64,000 nt of DNA from contig JAQSEB010000098.1 of NCBI GenBank assembly GCA_030063045.1, forward strand, positions 620,001 to 684,000, given 5' to 3'. The notes under the pieces were generated by a model. The model did no database searches. It saw only the letters and a list, made by a program, of their open reading frames with translations, and was not told the origin of the DNA. Shown in pieces: positions 1 through 30,022 of the stretch. Made by a program: the position numbers and the translations under genes. Each line of letters begins with the position of its first letter. Within the stretch, counting starts at the first letter, position 1. The stretch comes from Pratylenchus scribneri. Taxonomy: Eukaryota; Nematoda; Chromadorea; Rhabditida; Pratylenchidae.

Positions 1-615
1 TGATTAATAAACCATTTTTGGGACAATCAAAAATAATAAAAGGATGGTTAAAATGATCGAGAGCCTTTGGGTAGGACTATATTTATCATCATTGTCACCA
101 AATTGTACGGAAACTGGAGAATTTTTCCTATTTGATTTCCCCGCCTCCATATGGAAATAAGTTCGGAAGAATAAACAAATAAGCGACCCGCCTTCCCTAT
201 TATTATTATCGGTCGCATATCATCTCGCATGTGCTTTTGGTGGGAAGGAATGGGAAACATGTGTTTTGATTTTGGGATTTGGCATTTGGGTTGAGATGAA
301 ATCATTTAATTCTCTTTAGGGCCTTGGCCCTTGGGCGGGGTTTTACTTTCTAAAGATCTATAAATGTTCAATAATTTCATTTACTCAAAAATAAAGTTCA
401 CAAAATACAAATAAAAATTGGCAAATATATTTTATTCGAAAAAGAATATGATACAAAAAAAAAACAATATACAATACAAAATAAAATTGATGGAAAATAT
501 ACAACAATATATGATTGAATACAATTTAAACAAATTACAAACAATGAATATCAATATTGGTTGGAGACAATTTATTTCTTCATTCTTTGGTGGCCGGTCC
601 TTTTGCTGCTCCACT
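1..615. other. Left-edge spacer without a recognised gene
   Basis: AT-rich sequence downstream of the kinase gene that ends at 616. A minus-strand open frame at 48-305 (85 codons) has no recognisable domain; it could be an exon of a gene lying to the left, but nothing supports that. The stretch at about 420-560 is A-rich and probably holds the 3' UTR of the kinase. Confidence 0.4.
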
Positions 616-2095
616 TCATCCTTGTCGTCGTTGCCAATCCAGCGGGGATGTCTAAAAAATGTTTGAATTAATTTGGAATTTTAAGAATTAAAAATAAACA
701 TACCCTAGCGCCCGTTTTGTCTATTGCATCGTCAATGTATTCCTGCAGTTTGTCGTACGGCGGCGCATCATAATATTTGATATTGGCAATGAGGTCGAGC
801 ATGGGTTCAAACTGCCTAAAAATTATCCAAATTAAAAGAGAAAACAAAAAGCTGAAAATCAAACCTGGGGCATCCTCCTAACAAGAGACGTCTCGCTCGG
901 TCTGCTGGTCTTGATCCGCCATCCGCTGTTGCTGGATTCTTTGCCCACTTCTTCATGTTGAATATCTTCCTCGTGTCCTGAAATAACAAAAAATGTTTTT
1001 CTGTTCTAAAAATTGTGTTTAAACCATACCTCATACTTTTGCCAGGGTAGTTTGCCTTTGATCAGCTCGCACACGAGGTAAAACCTTAAAAATAATGGAA
1101 AATGAATGAATATTTTATTAAGTGATTAAAACAAACTAACCAGCTCTCAATGTCGTCGCCCCGACACAGCTCCAGTCCTTGGTGAGAATGTGTGCTCGCA
1201 TATTTGGGCGTTCCCCGGAATCCGATTTTGCCCTGCCTCGGCCTTCTTAACACTTGTTGATTGCTATCCTCTTCTTTGATGAATCGCCGCGCCATTCCGC
1301 TGTAAAAAGAAAAAATGTTCATGGAATATTAAAGTTGAAGGCACTTACAAGTCGAATCCGTAGATGGTTGAATCATCGCCACCCAGTCCAATTGCGAAAT
1401 TTGCCGGCTTGATCTGAAAATTGTTCAACATTAAAAAAGGAATAATATTAATTAATTTAACTCACGTCTCGGTGAAGATACCCAGCTCTGTGGAGCTCAT
1501 AGAGGCACTGCAGTGTTTGACGCGCGATGATCAGTGACGTGCCCATTGAAAATTTGTTGTCGGGTCTGCTTTCTCGGAGCTCCTTAAAAGCAAAAATTAT
1601 CGAAATAAGAAAATTCCTTGATCCCAATAACCAACCTGAATTGATCGGCCAACCAGCGACATCACGATATAGCTGCTTTTCTTCCAATGTCCTTGATCAA
1701 TCATTGTTGGTTGATGCCGCCGTTTCTTCGGATGATTTGTTTGCAGAGCATTGTAGACGCGGGCCTCTAATCCAAGTAGGGATGGTTGCTGATCCGACTT
1801 TTCGATCTTAAAAAATGGAAATTAATGATTTTAAAAAATGATTTAAAAACAAACCAACCTTCATCGCGTAACTGCTTGTGTCATTGTTGTCTTCTTTTGC
1901 CCGTTTGCATTTGAACACTGCGCCGAAAACTCCCGTGCCAAGCCTTCCAGTGATCCTCCATTCGTTGATTGTCGTTCCAATTTGAGGTTCCGCATCGTCC
2001 GCCGGTTGAGGTGATTGTTGATTTGCTGCCATTCCCGTGTTGTCGCGTTTGTTGTTTTCTTCGGCGTTGGCGGTTGTTGATGAATTGACTGACAT
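616..2095 (-). CDS. CK1/TTBK-like protein kinase
   Basis: Serine/threonine kinase of the casein kinase 1 / tau-tubulin kinase group, which is greatly expanded in nematodes. Reading the minus strand, exon 1 (2095-1859) gives an acidic N-terminus, the glycine loop GRLGTGVFGAVF and the ATP-binding lysine in YAMK. Exon 2 starts at 1806. Joining later exons restores the catalytic loop HRDIKPANFAIG across an intron, and the metal-binding DFG in GFDFGMARRF across the next one. Further exons carry GTPKYASTHSHQG (CK1 activation-segment type) and a helical C-lobe ending in DAIDKTGAR. With the donor at CTAGG|GTATGT the last exon adds a short tail and stops at 616-618. All catalytic residues are present, so it should be active. 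Many nematode paralogues of this group are sperm-enriched; a sperm role here is inference, supported only by the head-to-head arrangement with the next gene. Confidence 0.88.
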
Positions 2096-2373
2096 TCGAA
2101 TGGAGATGAAAGCTTGCTTTTATACAATTTGGATTACGAGATATTAGATATTTATTTCAGTTAGATATTTTTTAGATATATATTTCTGTAATGAAACGGT
2201 AACAGTATACTTGTAGGTTTCGGTACTGCAGATTTTCGACCATGTTTGTTTTGATTTGGAACTAATCAAGTATAAAAGTAGGTGCTCAAGAAGAAGGAAA
2301 AGTACATTCCAAGCCAAGCCGTCAATCAATATCCTCCTTCATCAAATTTCCAACCCATATTTCCACTTCAACA
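2096..2373. promoter_or_regulatory. Divergent promoter between kinase and membrane-protein genes
   Basis: Only 278 bp separate the two start codons. A TATA-like TATAAAAG lies on each strand: plus strand near 2271-2280 (AAGTATAAAAG) and minus strand near 2112-2121. Between them is ACAGTATAC (2202-2210), a motif also present twice, in inverted orientation, in the divergent promoter at 31880-32233. Shared control of the two flanking genes is inferred from this geometry. Confidence 0.5.
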
Positions 2374-3279
2374 ATGGCTTCTTCAGTTGACAATTGTGAG
2401 TTTATTTTAAATATTTTTATTTTTAATTCCTTTTTTTGCAGATGGCACGCTCATTGCAATCATCATATTTGTTGTATGCCCAATTCTGATTGCCCTTATC
2501 TGCATTTGTATCTACTGCGCTTCGAGTAATGAAAGAGCAAATGAAACCCGGCGCAAACGACTTCAACTTCAACGACAAGTGGAAGAACAAAATCGGCAAA
2601 TTCAGCTACAAAACAGTCAATCAATGCCCATGACCCGCGGTGATGCAAAGCTCATAACCATGACCATACCACCCATGACAATGAGGATGACGCCAATCTG
2701 CCCACCACAACAACCGCCGCCGCCACAATTTGGACAAATGCAAATGCATCAACCGCCTCCACTGTCAGGTTAGCTCTATTTTACAATTTTTTCTTCAAAT
2801 ATTTAATCCAATCAAATTTACAGGTGTCAATTTACCTCCTCCTCTTCCTCCAACTGCGCTTCAAATGGCCCCGTTCGCTGCACCACCAATGAAAACTCCG
2901 TATCCGGCCGCTCCGAATTCGACAACAATGCCAGCTGGATGGAATGCAGAATCACTGGAACCAAAGGCGCAGCCGGGAATATTGATAACGCCCAGATATT
3001 CGGATCGATCAGCAAGAAGGTTAGTCAATTTATTCAATTTTTATTAAAGAAATTAAATTTTTCAAATTTAGTGTGACCCAAGTCAATCTGAAGCCAGCAG
3101 TCATTCATCATGTGTCGCCGCCAAAGAGGAATGCTCGTTCAGTCCAGCCGCTGCACAAGAGGGCCGCCGAACAACAAAATCGCTCATCGTCATCACCATC
3201 GAGGACCAGCGGCAGCAGTTCCGGCGCTTCAAAGAGGGATTCCAAGCGAGGAGGCCAATCATCAAGGAGGCATCATTAA
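2374..3279 (+). CDS. Small single-pass membrane protein with proline-rich tail
   Basis: Four exons. The first codes for MASSVDN; the second begins with a hydrophobic segment (GTLIAIIIFVVCPILIALIC, about residues 9-32), followed at once by a basic, glutamine-rich stretch (RRKRLQLQRQ) that places the tail in the cytoplasm by the positive-inside rule. There is no cleavable signal peptide. The tail has Met/Pro-rich blocks (PPQQPPPPQFG, NLPPPLPPTALQM), which could bind SH3, WW or EVH1 domains, and ends in a Ser/Arg-rich basic sequence closing with SSRRHH. I recognise no family. A TATA box and a short UTR precede the ATG at 2374. The gene faces the CK1-type kinase across a 278-bp divergent promoter, so the serine-rich tail could be a kinase substrate (inference). 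Confidence 0.75.
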
Positions 3280-3704
3280 CAACAATGGAATAGAAGCAGC
3301 AGCGGATGAATTGAAATGATGATATTATGTGATCTTGACCAATAATCCACACACTTATTGATATGTATTTTTGCTTTCTTTCATTCATATATTGTTCCAT
3401 TTTCCCATATATTCTATTCATTCATTCATTGTTATTTTTCTTTGTGTATCATTTTCTTTGAAATGAATTTTGAATAAATATATTTGTTTTATCAATTTAT
3501 GATTTCTTTTATCTTTTAAACCAGAAGTCAATAGGTCATAAATGTTCAATTTTGATTACTTTTAAGGGGTAATTATATTCACTTTGAATAGGTAGAATAA
3601 TAGAATTGAGATCAATTTATTCAAAGTTGAAATGATTTATGTACAAAAGTTGAAATGTTTATGTACAAAAATGTTGGTAAGATTTGTTGAGAATTGAATT
3701 GATA
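3280..3704. other. Convergent spacer with 3' ends
   Basis: AT-rich spacer between two convergent genes. AATAAA-type polyadenylation signals occur near 3472-3480 for the plus-strand gene. Nothing else is seen. Confidence 0.5.
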
Positions 3705-5356
3705 TTATAAATGCCGTGGTAAAGGTTTGCCATTTTTGGCCGCATTGTAATTGTTCTGTTGGAATGGGACTGCAAGCCGGTAGCCGAGACTGGTTTGGCG
3801 AGTTCCAGACGAAGATGACTCCATACCTAATAAAATGATAAATTATTATGTTGATTAATTAGTTTAAACCAACTTTTTCGAATTATTGAGCCAAATGCTC
3901 GTTTTGTGATTTTTCTATTGAATAAAATATAAATCCACGGGTTGACGCAAGCATTCAAATTGCCCAGGGTTGCTATTTGGGTGATAATCGCTTGACCACC
4001 TTAAAATAAATTATGAATAAAAGGATTTGGGATTAATAAAACAAACCTCCTTTTGCCCAATCGTAGGCAAATGCTTGCATAACATTGATGGCACAAAATG
4101 GAAGCCTAAAGAACACAATTTTATTTTTACAATTGTAAAATTCTCACCAAAGGAAAAAATTGCAAATTACAATTGTCAAGGTCAATCGAACCTGAAATTG
4201 AAATGCTAAAATTTAATCGGAAAATTTTTGTTACCGTTTGAATTCTTTTTCGGTCAAATTCGGAGACTTGATTTCGAAAACCGGTTGAACTTTTACGCAG
4301 CCCTTCGACGTAATCCCTCGTTAATTGGCAGCTGAATTTTTCCATCCCTATTGGCAACAATTCCGCCCACCCCTCTCCTACCTCATTGCCCTCGTTGCCG
4401 TCAATGCACTGTTCTCCTCAACTGCTGATGTCTTCTTCGTCATTTTCAAATTGTCTTCCACCGAATTTCCCCAAAAACGTGACTTCCAAACGGTGCTGCA
4501 AACTTTGTAGTAGAAAATGCCGGATATTAGGGAAGGCAAAAGCCAGGCCACAATGCTGAACCAAAGGACATAGGCTTGCTTTCGAACATCCGGGTCTTGG
4601 TCTGGAATTGAGTTGAAATATTACTTCTTTTTTAATTGAGAATTAATTACCCCCATATATGGCCAGGCATCGTTCTATAATTCTGAAAATGGAAGATTTT
4701 ATTTGTTTGTTTTAAAATATTTTCAAAAATATTTACATAGGAGCATCATCATCCATTCCATTTCGAGGGAAAATGGTTGAAGAATTCTTCTCGGAACCAC
4801 CCAAAATGAATGCTTGTTTATGCCAAATAAGAAGTTGAGGAATGGAGCAGAAAAGTGCGAGCAACCATGCAGAAAGACCCAAACAATTTGGGCGCCGGAA
4901 ACGATCACTCCTATAGTGCACTAATGGACGGCAAATTGCCTTAAATTTTAATATATTTTGTGTAATTTTGTTCCCATCCCTACTTGATATCTATCAATGC
5001 TGATTGCAACCAGCAAAAACGGGCTGGCATAAAGTGGAAGTGCTTGTAAATATCGGACTAAACGGCAAACAAAATCAGGGGCATAGAAGTTGGGAATGGT
5101 GAGGATAATGCCAATTTCGGAGCCAATTGAAAGGATGGCAAAAAGTAGATCGGCAAAGCAGGTATGGAGCAGTAAAAGCTGAATGAATTGGCAATCAAAT
5201 CGATTGAAAATAATTGTGACAAACCTGAACTGGCGAAATTCTCTGCCTTGAAACGGCATTCCCTCGATAAATAACAAAAACCAAAAATAAATTGCCAAAA
5301 AAGGCCAAAGCCATAATAAGGGACATTCGAAGGATGGTTGACCAAATTGAAATCAT
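3705..5356 (-). CDS. Rhodopsin-class GPCR, vasopressin/oxytocin (nematocin)-type
   Basis: Seven-transmembrane peptide receptor on the minus strand. TM1 carries the GN motif in LAFFGNLFLVFVIY; TM2 has FADLLFA; the TM3 region reads FVCRLVRYLQALPLYASPF and ends in SIDRY followed by AICRPL, closely matching the CRLVKYLQ...DRCLAICQPL pattern of vasopressin/oxytocin receptors. TM4 is LGLSAWLLALFCSIPQLL. TM6 is restored across two introns as LTIVICNFFLWLPFCAINV, and TM7 holds NACVNPWIYILFN. The tail ends LPRHL with the stop at 3705-3707. The first ATG I can support is 5356, only five residues before TM1; an upstream exon may be missing, since the sequence before it looks like an acceptor (TATTATTCAG). 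Ligand class is inferred; a GnRH- or CCAP-like receptor is the main alternative. Confidence 0.8.
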
Positions 5357-6463
5357 TTTTTTTGGCTGAATAATAAACAAAATGTTTGTAAACAAATTTT
5401 ACTTTTTGTTCTTTTCAATGATCTTGATCATGATCATATCCGATGGAAATTAAATTTGACTAAAAATTGCAATTGGTCCTAATCCCATAAGCGGAAAATG
5501 AAAGGAAATATGGAAAAAAAATGGTTTTTTTGCGGATTGAAGAAGGAAGGAATATGAGAAGAGCCGACACGGTGGTATTCATTCCCATCCACTTTCTCAT
5601 ATCCGAATGCGGCATCAGCATGAATGAGGGAATGAGGGGGGGTTTGGAGGGTTTAATGAACAAGCCTGAGGCGAAATTCGAGTATGGAAAATTGCCAATA
5701 CGTTGAATGAATGGATACGGATAGGGAAAAATGTTAAGTCCCATGGAAAAATATGGAAATTGGACCAAAAAAGTGAAGGCAAATATGAATCATTGGTGGT
5801 AAAGTTGATGAAGAGGTACGGAAAGGTTTGAATTTGGAGAAAATATTCAGAAAGAGCAATGACAATGAGTTTGGAGAAAAGTTAATTGGCTTCCCTTCCT
5901 TTTATCACTCCAAATTCGAATTAAAATAAAACACGCAAGGAATAAGACCATTTGTTTAGTCAAAATGGGAAAAAGGGCAATGACCTCAACACAAGAAGGA
6001 AGCAAGGTGTAAAATTCTCAGACTAATTTTGCAGTTTTTAAATTAGCCTGCCTGCCTTTCCATTTATTTGGCTTGTAAACCACCGGACAATCTTTTCCCA
6101 TTAATTATTCATTAATCTTTGCCGCTTGAAATGCGCCTGGCGCATCAAATTTGCCAAGGGAAAAGCAAACGACCGGCTGGCATGAAAAAGGCGTAGGAGG
6201 GATGAAAAGGAGGATGGTCACGCATTCATTAAGGAAATTACAAATTACTCTCGCCCCCTTGTGCCAAAGTACTTTCGAGACGACGGGGGATTTAATTTCG
6301 GATTGGCTTATGCACGCTAGGCGGCATAGGCAAGGTCAAAATTCAATTTTAAATAACAATTTTTATAATCCAATCAAAACGATGATTTCGAATAACAACA
6401 AATTGTGTTTAAAAACATAATTGGGTTGGATTTCTTCTTCTCTTCTTCTTTTGTCCTTCCCAT
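5357..6463. other. Spacer upstream of the GPCR
   Basis: About 1.1 kb between the start of the GPCR and the 3' end of RPS8, both on the minus strand. Short open frames exist on both strands but none shows a domain, consistent splice sites or a credible start. It may hold the GPCR promoter and a missing 5' exon. Confidence 0.4.
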
Positions 6464-7438
6464 TTATTTGGTCTTCTTGGCACGGATCTATAAAAATATT
6501 CAAATTGATCAAATCAAAAATTGGCGGTTCAAACCTTCTTCAGGTAGAATTCCAATTCTTTGCCCTCCAAAATGTATCCATCGCAACGGCCGCTCTGACC
6601 AGGACGAGAACTGATTCGCGCTAGGAATAAAAGATGAATTAATTTGTTAAAAATAAATGAAAAGCTCACCAAGAAGGCGTCCGGACTGGAATTGTTCCAG
6701 CAAATGTGGCTCAACCGCCGATGTCTTCTGGCGTTCCTTGTACTTCTTCTCCGTGTTTTTCGATCGTTTTGTTGCACCTTGAATGCGCTGTTCTTCCTCT
6801 TCCGTCAATTTTTGTCCCTTCTTGCGGGCGAGCGGTTGGGCATAATGCGCCTCGAACCATTGGCGGAATGGGACGGCGTCGATGGTGATGATCGATCCCT
6901 TGACCAATGTTTTGGTGCGAACCAGCTCATTGTTGGATGCATTGTAAACCGTGTCGATGACGCGGGTTTTGCGGGTGCATCCTTAAATAAATTTTTGGTT
7001 ATTTGTATTGATGAATGTTTATTTTTATTAATTTTGTTTTGCAAAAAGGTGAAATGCTTTGCATTGGAAAGATCATCACATTTGCATTTATTTGCAATTT
7101 TAATATTCGAGCTTATACAGCAGAAATGGACGATTTGAGAGTTAGTCCAAATCCGACTCAAGCTCGCCACCCAAATTATTTTATTTAACCTTCAGAGGCC
7201 CAGGCAAAGTTCCCAGTGTCCAAGCGAAGTCCACGGTGTTTGATGTTTCCGCCACGGCATCGAACCAAATGGATTCGTTTTGGACCAATCTATCAATAAA
7301 AATATTTATTAGAGATCAATTAAAAACCTTCGTATTTGCTGCCGGACGGCCCAATTCATGCTTGCGTTTCTTGTGGATTGGATTACGCTTTCCTCCAGTC
7401 TTTCGTCGTTTATGCCAATTGTCTTGAGAAATACCCAT
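6464..7438 (-). CDS. rps-8: 40S ribosomal protein S8 (eS8)
   Basis: Structural protein of the small ribosomal subunit, cytoplasmic. The minus strand starts [18 protein letters not shown], the hallmark N-terminus of eS8, and continues with [15 protein letters not shown]. After an intron comes [15 protein letters not shown], then [20 protein letters not shown]. Later come [13 protein letters not shown] and [19 protein letters not shown], with the C-terminus IRAKKTK and stop at 6464-6466. Full family length (about 205-210 residues) in five exons; the gene looks intact. It lies head to head with MCM3, 473 bp apart. The start at 7438 is fixed by the conserved N-terminus. Confidence 0.96.
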
Positions 7439-7911
7439 TTTCGGGTGTTATAATCAAATAATCTAGAATTTAATTGAATGAAACAAATACTGATTTAGGT
7501 CAAATTTCAAAGTAGGAAAATCTAATATGCATAAAATCACGGCTCACAGGTTAATTTTCAAGATTTATGCCATTCTTGGAAAATGTGAACATGACCAATA
7601 AAACCTTGAGAGACTTAGATCATCATCACGCGCGCGCGCAATAACTCCATTCCAAGGTCCTAGCGTACGCACTGCACTACGCAATCGATGCGAAATAGTA
7701 TAGATAGACTTTTGATAAAGAAAAAAAGACACTTAATTTTCGCTGCGAAAAATTTTTTTCAATTAGCGCCAAATTCCCTTTCAAAAAAAGAGAAGCTTCC
7801 TTCTTCGTTGTGGCCAATTCATGAGGCCATCATTGCAAATTAGCCTCATTCTTATGAATAAAAGTTGTTCTAATTTTTCTTTTTCAGAAAAACTCATATA
7901 AAATTCCAAAA
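7439..7911. promoter_or_regulatory. Divergent spacer between RPS8 and MCM3
   Basis: 473 bp separating divergent start codons. It includes a short alternating CG-rich tract (ACGCGCGCGCGC near 7628-7640), unusual in this AT-rich setting. Before the MCM3 ATG there is a strong acceptor (TTTCTTTTTCAG, ending at 7887), suggesting spliced-leader addition to the MCM3 mRNA. Confidence 0.45.
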
Positions 7912-11450
<3,539 letters not shown>

Positions 11451-11656
11451 ACCACCAAAAATGAATTCATTTTTTTTAATTATTTGGCATTTTGCTTATT
11501 TTAATTTTCACTTCCATCCATTTTCCATTTCATTATTTTTCCGATAAAAAATTGCATAATTTTTTCCCATTTTTTACCAATAATGAATTATTTGAATTTA
11601 ATATTTTGAATATTCAAGATAGGTCAAATATTTAATTAATTTATTTTAGCACAAAA
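11451..11656 (+). promoter_or_regulatory. MCM3-FARSA intergenic gap with probable trans-splice site
   Basis: A 206-bp T-rich gap between two co-directional genes. It ends in TTTATTTTAG immediately before CACAAAAATG, so the downstream ATG lies seven bases behind a consensus 3' splice site with no upstream exon visible. This fits spliced-leader trans-splicing within an operon, though a monocistronic trans-spliced gene is also possible. Confidence 0.5.
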
Positions 11657-13557
11657 ATGACCGAAACAATTGAGCCCCAAAAAATTTTAACAATCATCGA
11701 TGGGCGCGGACAATTCCAAAGCAATGAATTGGCAGAAGAGCTGGGCATTGACCATCAAAAATTGGTTGGCGCAATCAAAAGTTTGCAGGCACAGGATGGG
11801 GTAAGTCAATTTACTAATATTAAAATTAAAATAGTAATTAATTAATATTTTAGTTAATTGATGTGAAGGAGACGAAATTGAAGAGATTGGAATTGACCGG
11901 AGAAGGGGAACAAATTATGGTGAATGGATCGCACGAATTCAATGTTTATAAGCTGATTGGTGAACAGGGAATGCCCAAAACGGAAATTGATGTTTGTTTT
12001 AATAATTTTAAGGATTTAAAAATATATTTTTAGAAGGAATCATTTGGCCCGATTGGGTTTGGAAAGGCCATTCAATGCGGATGGATTGGGACGGAGACGA
12101 AGGATGGTCAGACATTGGTGGTCAGGAAAATTACAAATGCCGAAGATGGGGCCGTGGAGGAATTAAAATTGATTAAAGAGGGGAAAACGGAGAATTTGTC
12201 GGAAAAGGCCATTGCCCAGCTGAAGAAAAGGAAATGGATTTCGGAAATGTAACTAATGAAATTAAATTTTTAATTAAAATTCGCATTTTTAGTTCAATAA
12301 AGGCATTCACGATTGGTAAAGGGCCAAATTTCAAATTGACACTGGAAAAACCGGAATTGGATCTCACTTCGGAAATGATCGCAAGGTTTTTTAACATCTT
12401 TTAATTGAGTAAATATTTTCCTTCTTTTCAGTGGTTCATGGCGTTCCAAACAATTCAAAAAATACAATTTCGAAGCGATGGGCGTCCCTCCGCAAAGTGG
12501 CCATTTGCATCCATTGCTGAAAGTGAGGGCCGAATTCCGGGACATTTTCTTCCAAATGGGCTTCTCCGAAATGCCGACAAATCAATTCGTTGAATCCTCA
12601 TTCTGGAATTTCGATGCCCTTTTCCAGCCTCAACAACATCCGGCACGGGATTCACACGACACTTTCTTCCTCTCAGGTTTGGTCCAAAATTAAATTTAAA
12701 AGTCGAATTTAATTCATTTTTAGAACCGGCAATTTCAACTGAATTTCCGGGCGAATATTTGGAACGCGTCCGAAAAGTTCATTCCGATGGTGGATTTGGC
12801 TCAAGAGGGTCAGTCAAAATAGCCAAAAATGAAATAATTTATTATTTTAAGCTATCAATATGACTGGAAATTGGAAGAAGCCCAAAAGAATTTGCTTCGA
12901 ACGCACACAACCGCCGTTTCGGCCCGTCAACTTTATTTGCTTGCACAAAATGTATGCCAAAATATGTTTCAATTTTGAATATAATTCACATTTTTAGGGT
13001 TTCAAACCGGCCAAAATGTTCAGCATTGATCGAGTTTTCCGCAATGAAACGTTGGATGCCACACATTTGGCCGAATTCCATCAAGTCGAGGGGGTTGTGG
13101 CCGAAAGGAATTTGTCATTGGCCCATGTGATTGGACTGTTCACTGAATTCTTCCGGAAATGTGGTAATCTCATCCAAAATAAATCATTTAATTGAATTAT
13201 TTTCAAAGGAATCAACAATCTTCGCTTCAAGCCAACCTACAATCCATATACGGAACCTTCGATGGAAATATTCGCCTATCATGATGGACTGAAGAAATGG
13301 GTGGAAATTGGCAATTCGGGAATGTTCCGGCCGGAAATGCTCCTCCCGATGGGTTTGCCCGAGGATGTTGCGGTTGCCGGTTTTGGACTTTCTTTGGAGA
13401 GGTTTGGAATTTGGAAATTTTGGAAAAATATTTGAACTTAAGGCCAACAATGATTCGATATGGGCTAACGAATATTCGGGAATTATTCGGCCACAAAATC
13501 AATCTGGAAATGGTGTACAACAATCCAATTTGCCAGCTGGATAAAAAGGATGATTGA
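11657..13557 (+). CDS. fars-1: Phenylalanyl-tRNA synthetase, alpha subunit (cytosolic)
   Basis: Class II aminoacyl-tRNA synthetase subunit that charges tRNA-Phe, as an alpha2-beta2 enzyme with the beta subunit. The N-terminus ([20 protein letters not shown]) is the winged-helix region. The catalytic part starts with [20 protein letters not shown] and shows motif 2 ([20 protein letters not shown]), the phenylalanine pocket region with PYTEPSMEI, and motif 3 [15 protein letters not shown]. The C-terminus is [11 protein letters not shown], stop 13555-13557. Ten or so short exons; length near 500 residues as usual. The ATG sits right behind a TTTTAG acceptor, and MCM3 is 206 bp upstream on the same strand. 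Confidence 0.97.
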
Positions 13558-14235
13558 AGAATGAAGGGATGGATGTGACAAATAATTCTTTATTTAAATT
13601 AATGTGAAAATTTCGTGCTTTTGACTTTTTGTTTTATTTTATTTTTTTGTTTTTTTCCTCTCATGTTGACTCGTCTATTGAATAAATTTATATCGAGATG
13701 GAATGAATCTAATCCAACATTAATTCAATTCTGTGATGTGATGAGCCGGAAGCAGTAAATTGATTAATGAAAAATCTAAAATTGATTGGAAAGATTTTCT
13801 CTTTCTAAATTCATAATGAGAGAATGCGAAGGGGCATTCATATATTTTTGAATTTTATTTTATGGCATTCTGTTTTAATTTGGACAAAATGTCAGATGAG
13901 AGAGAATGCTAAATTTGGAGGTACAGAGATTGTAAGAAATGACAAGAGATTGTGTTAGTTATATAAAATAATTAAATATGCATATGCCCATTGCTCCTTT
14001 AGCGCAATTGGTTAAGAATCCAGTTTCAATTTTTTGGTCAGCGGTTCGATTCCACGCTAGGGCGAATGTTTTTTTTTTTGTTGAATCTTATCCTTTAAAA
14101 TGAAAATTTGAAACCAAATAAGTAAATAAAAAATACTTTTATTCAAAAGATTAGGCAAGAAACGAAAAAAGGGCATGACAAGAAAAAAAATATATAATTT
14201 GATGAGAATGGAATTAAAATCACAATATGTTGTGT
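13558..14235. other. Convergent spacer between FARSA and GLOD4
   Basis: 678 bp of AT-rich sequence between convergent genes. It includes polyadenylation-type AATAAA (near 13679-13685) and a tRNA-like sequence at 13993-14065. No protein-coding signal is seen. Confidence 0.5.
13993..14065 (+). repeat. Degenerate tRNA-like sequence
   Basis: Begins GCTCCTTTAGCGCAATTGG, an excellent A-box context, and has a T-loop/B-box GGTTCGATTCC (14043-14053), ending just before a run of T (14069 on) that would terminate Pol III. The acceptor stem pairs only partly, the D stem is broken and the anticodon arm is not convincing, so I read it as a pseudo-tRNA or tRNA-derived repeat. Confidence 0.4.
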
Positions 14236-28981
<14,746 letters not shown>

Positions 28982-30022
28982 AGATAATCCAGATTTTTTT
29001 TTGCTAAAGGAAATTTCATATCGTCATTAGTCAAACTTTTTAAGGTAAATTTATGGAATGTTTAAAGAACACTTAAATCAAGTATACGGATACCGATTTT
29101 TTAATAAAGATGAGGATGAGATATGAATTACATATGAGTGACATATGAATATGATAAACTTTTTATTTTTTAGCCAATTTGGTTATATGGACTGAGCTTA
29201 ATGAAATCTGTCAAAGATTAAGCAAGCTAACGAGTAAGTAGTTAATTTAGCTCGCAATTGCTGATCTAAGAATTCATCCATAGCACTTAAGTTTTGGTTA
29301 GCTTGTTTTGTAACCTAAACCAAAACCTTAAAAAAGAAAAAACGAAAAACCTAAACCAAACCTTGAGATTTCTCATACGCACACTTTATTATAATAATCA
29401 TGTAAGAACATTTCATCTTAATTTCTTTATACGATGACAAAAATGTATGCTATTTTCTTCGCTCTCACTCTACGCCCTAGGCCACGCTAGGGATCGGCAA
29501 ATGTCGCTTTGCGCAAAAAATGTGTCTTTCACATTTCGCCCATTTGTCGTTTTCTCTAGAAAACTTTTTCTCCGACGCTTCAATACATCTCTCGCTCAAG
29601 AGGAAAAAAGGAGAGACACATTTTCCTCCTTTAAAAGACACATTTTCCTCCTTACAAAAAAATGTGCATTTTTCCTCTAGCCGCCTATTCTCTTTTGCAC
29701 ATTTTATGCACAAAGCGACATTTGCCGATCCCTAGGCCACGCACGCCATCACAGTTACAAAATAACCTAACCACCACAAAGTAAGGCAGCGAGCGGCAGC
29801 GGCACAGCATTTTCATCGTTGTTTAGTGCAGCAGTGCACCATGAAGATCGATGCGGTGCGATTTGTAAACATAAACATGGGTACACGGACTTTCGTAAAT
29901 AATAAACAGAATTTGCTATTTGGACATTAAAGAACAAACAAAATTTCCTTATTCTTTTTTTGGAATCCATTTCATTTGGATACAGAAATTCATTTAATAT
30001 TTTCAATTTTAGCAATTAAAAA
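28982..30022. other. Spacer between PRP8 and the small Tudor-like gene
   Basis: 1.04 kb between divergent genes. It holds a complete hAT-type MITE (29488-29734), AT-rich sequence to its left, and before the ATG at 30023 an acceptor (TTTCAATTTTAG). No coding signal is seen. Confidence 0.5.
29488..29734. mobile_element. hAT-type MITE, family 1 copy A (247 bp)
   Basis: Begins TAGGGATCGGCAAATGTCGC and ends with its inverse complement, with inverted repeats imperfectly extending to about 38 bp. It is flanked by a perfect 8-bp target-site duplication GGCCACGC (29480-29487 and 29735-29742). The 8-bp duplication and the TAGGG terminus are typical of hAT transposons. Too short to code a transposase, so non-autonomous. 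The central part matches copy B (33232-33476) in reverse orientation. Confidence 0.9.

Noticed and set aside
48..305. Minus-strand 85-codon frame at the left edge
   Set aside because: No domain, no splice context and no neighbour to link it to.
13993..14065. Functional tRNA gene
   Set aside because: Good A and B boxes but the acceptor, D and anticodon stems do not pair properly.
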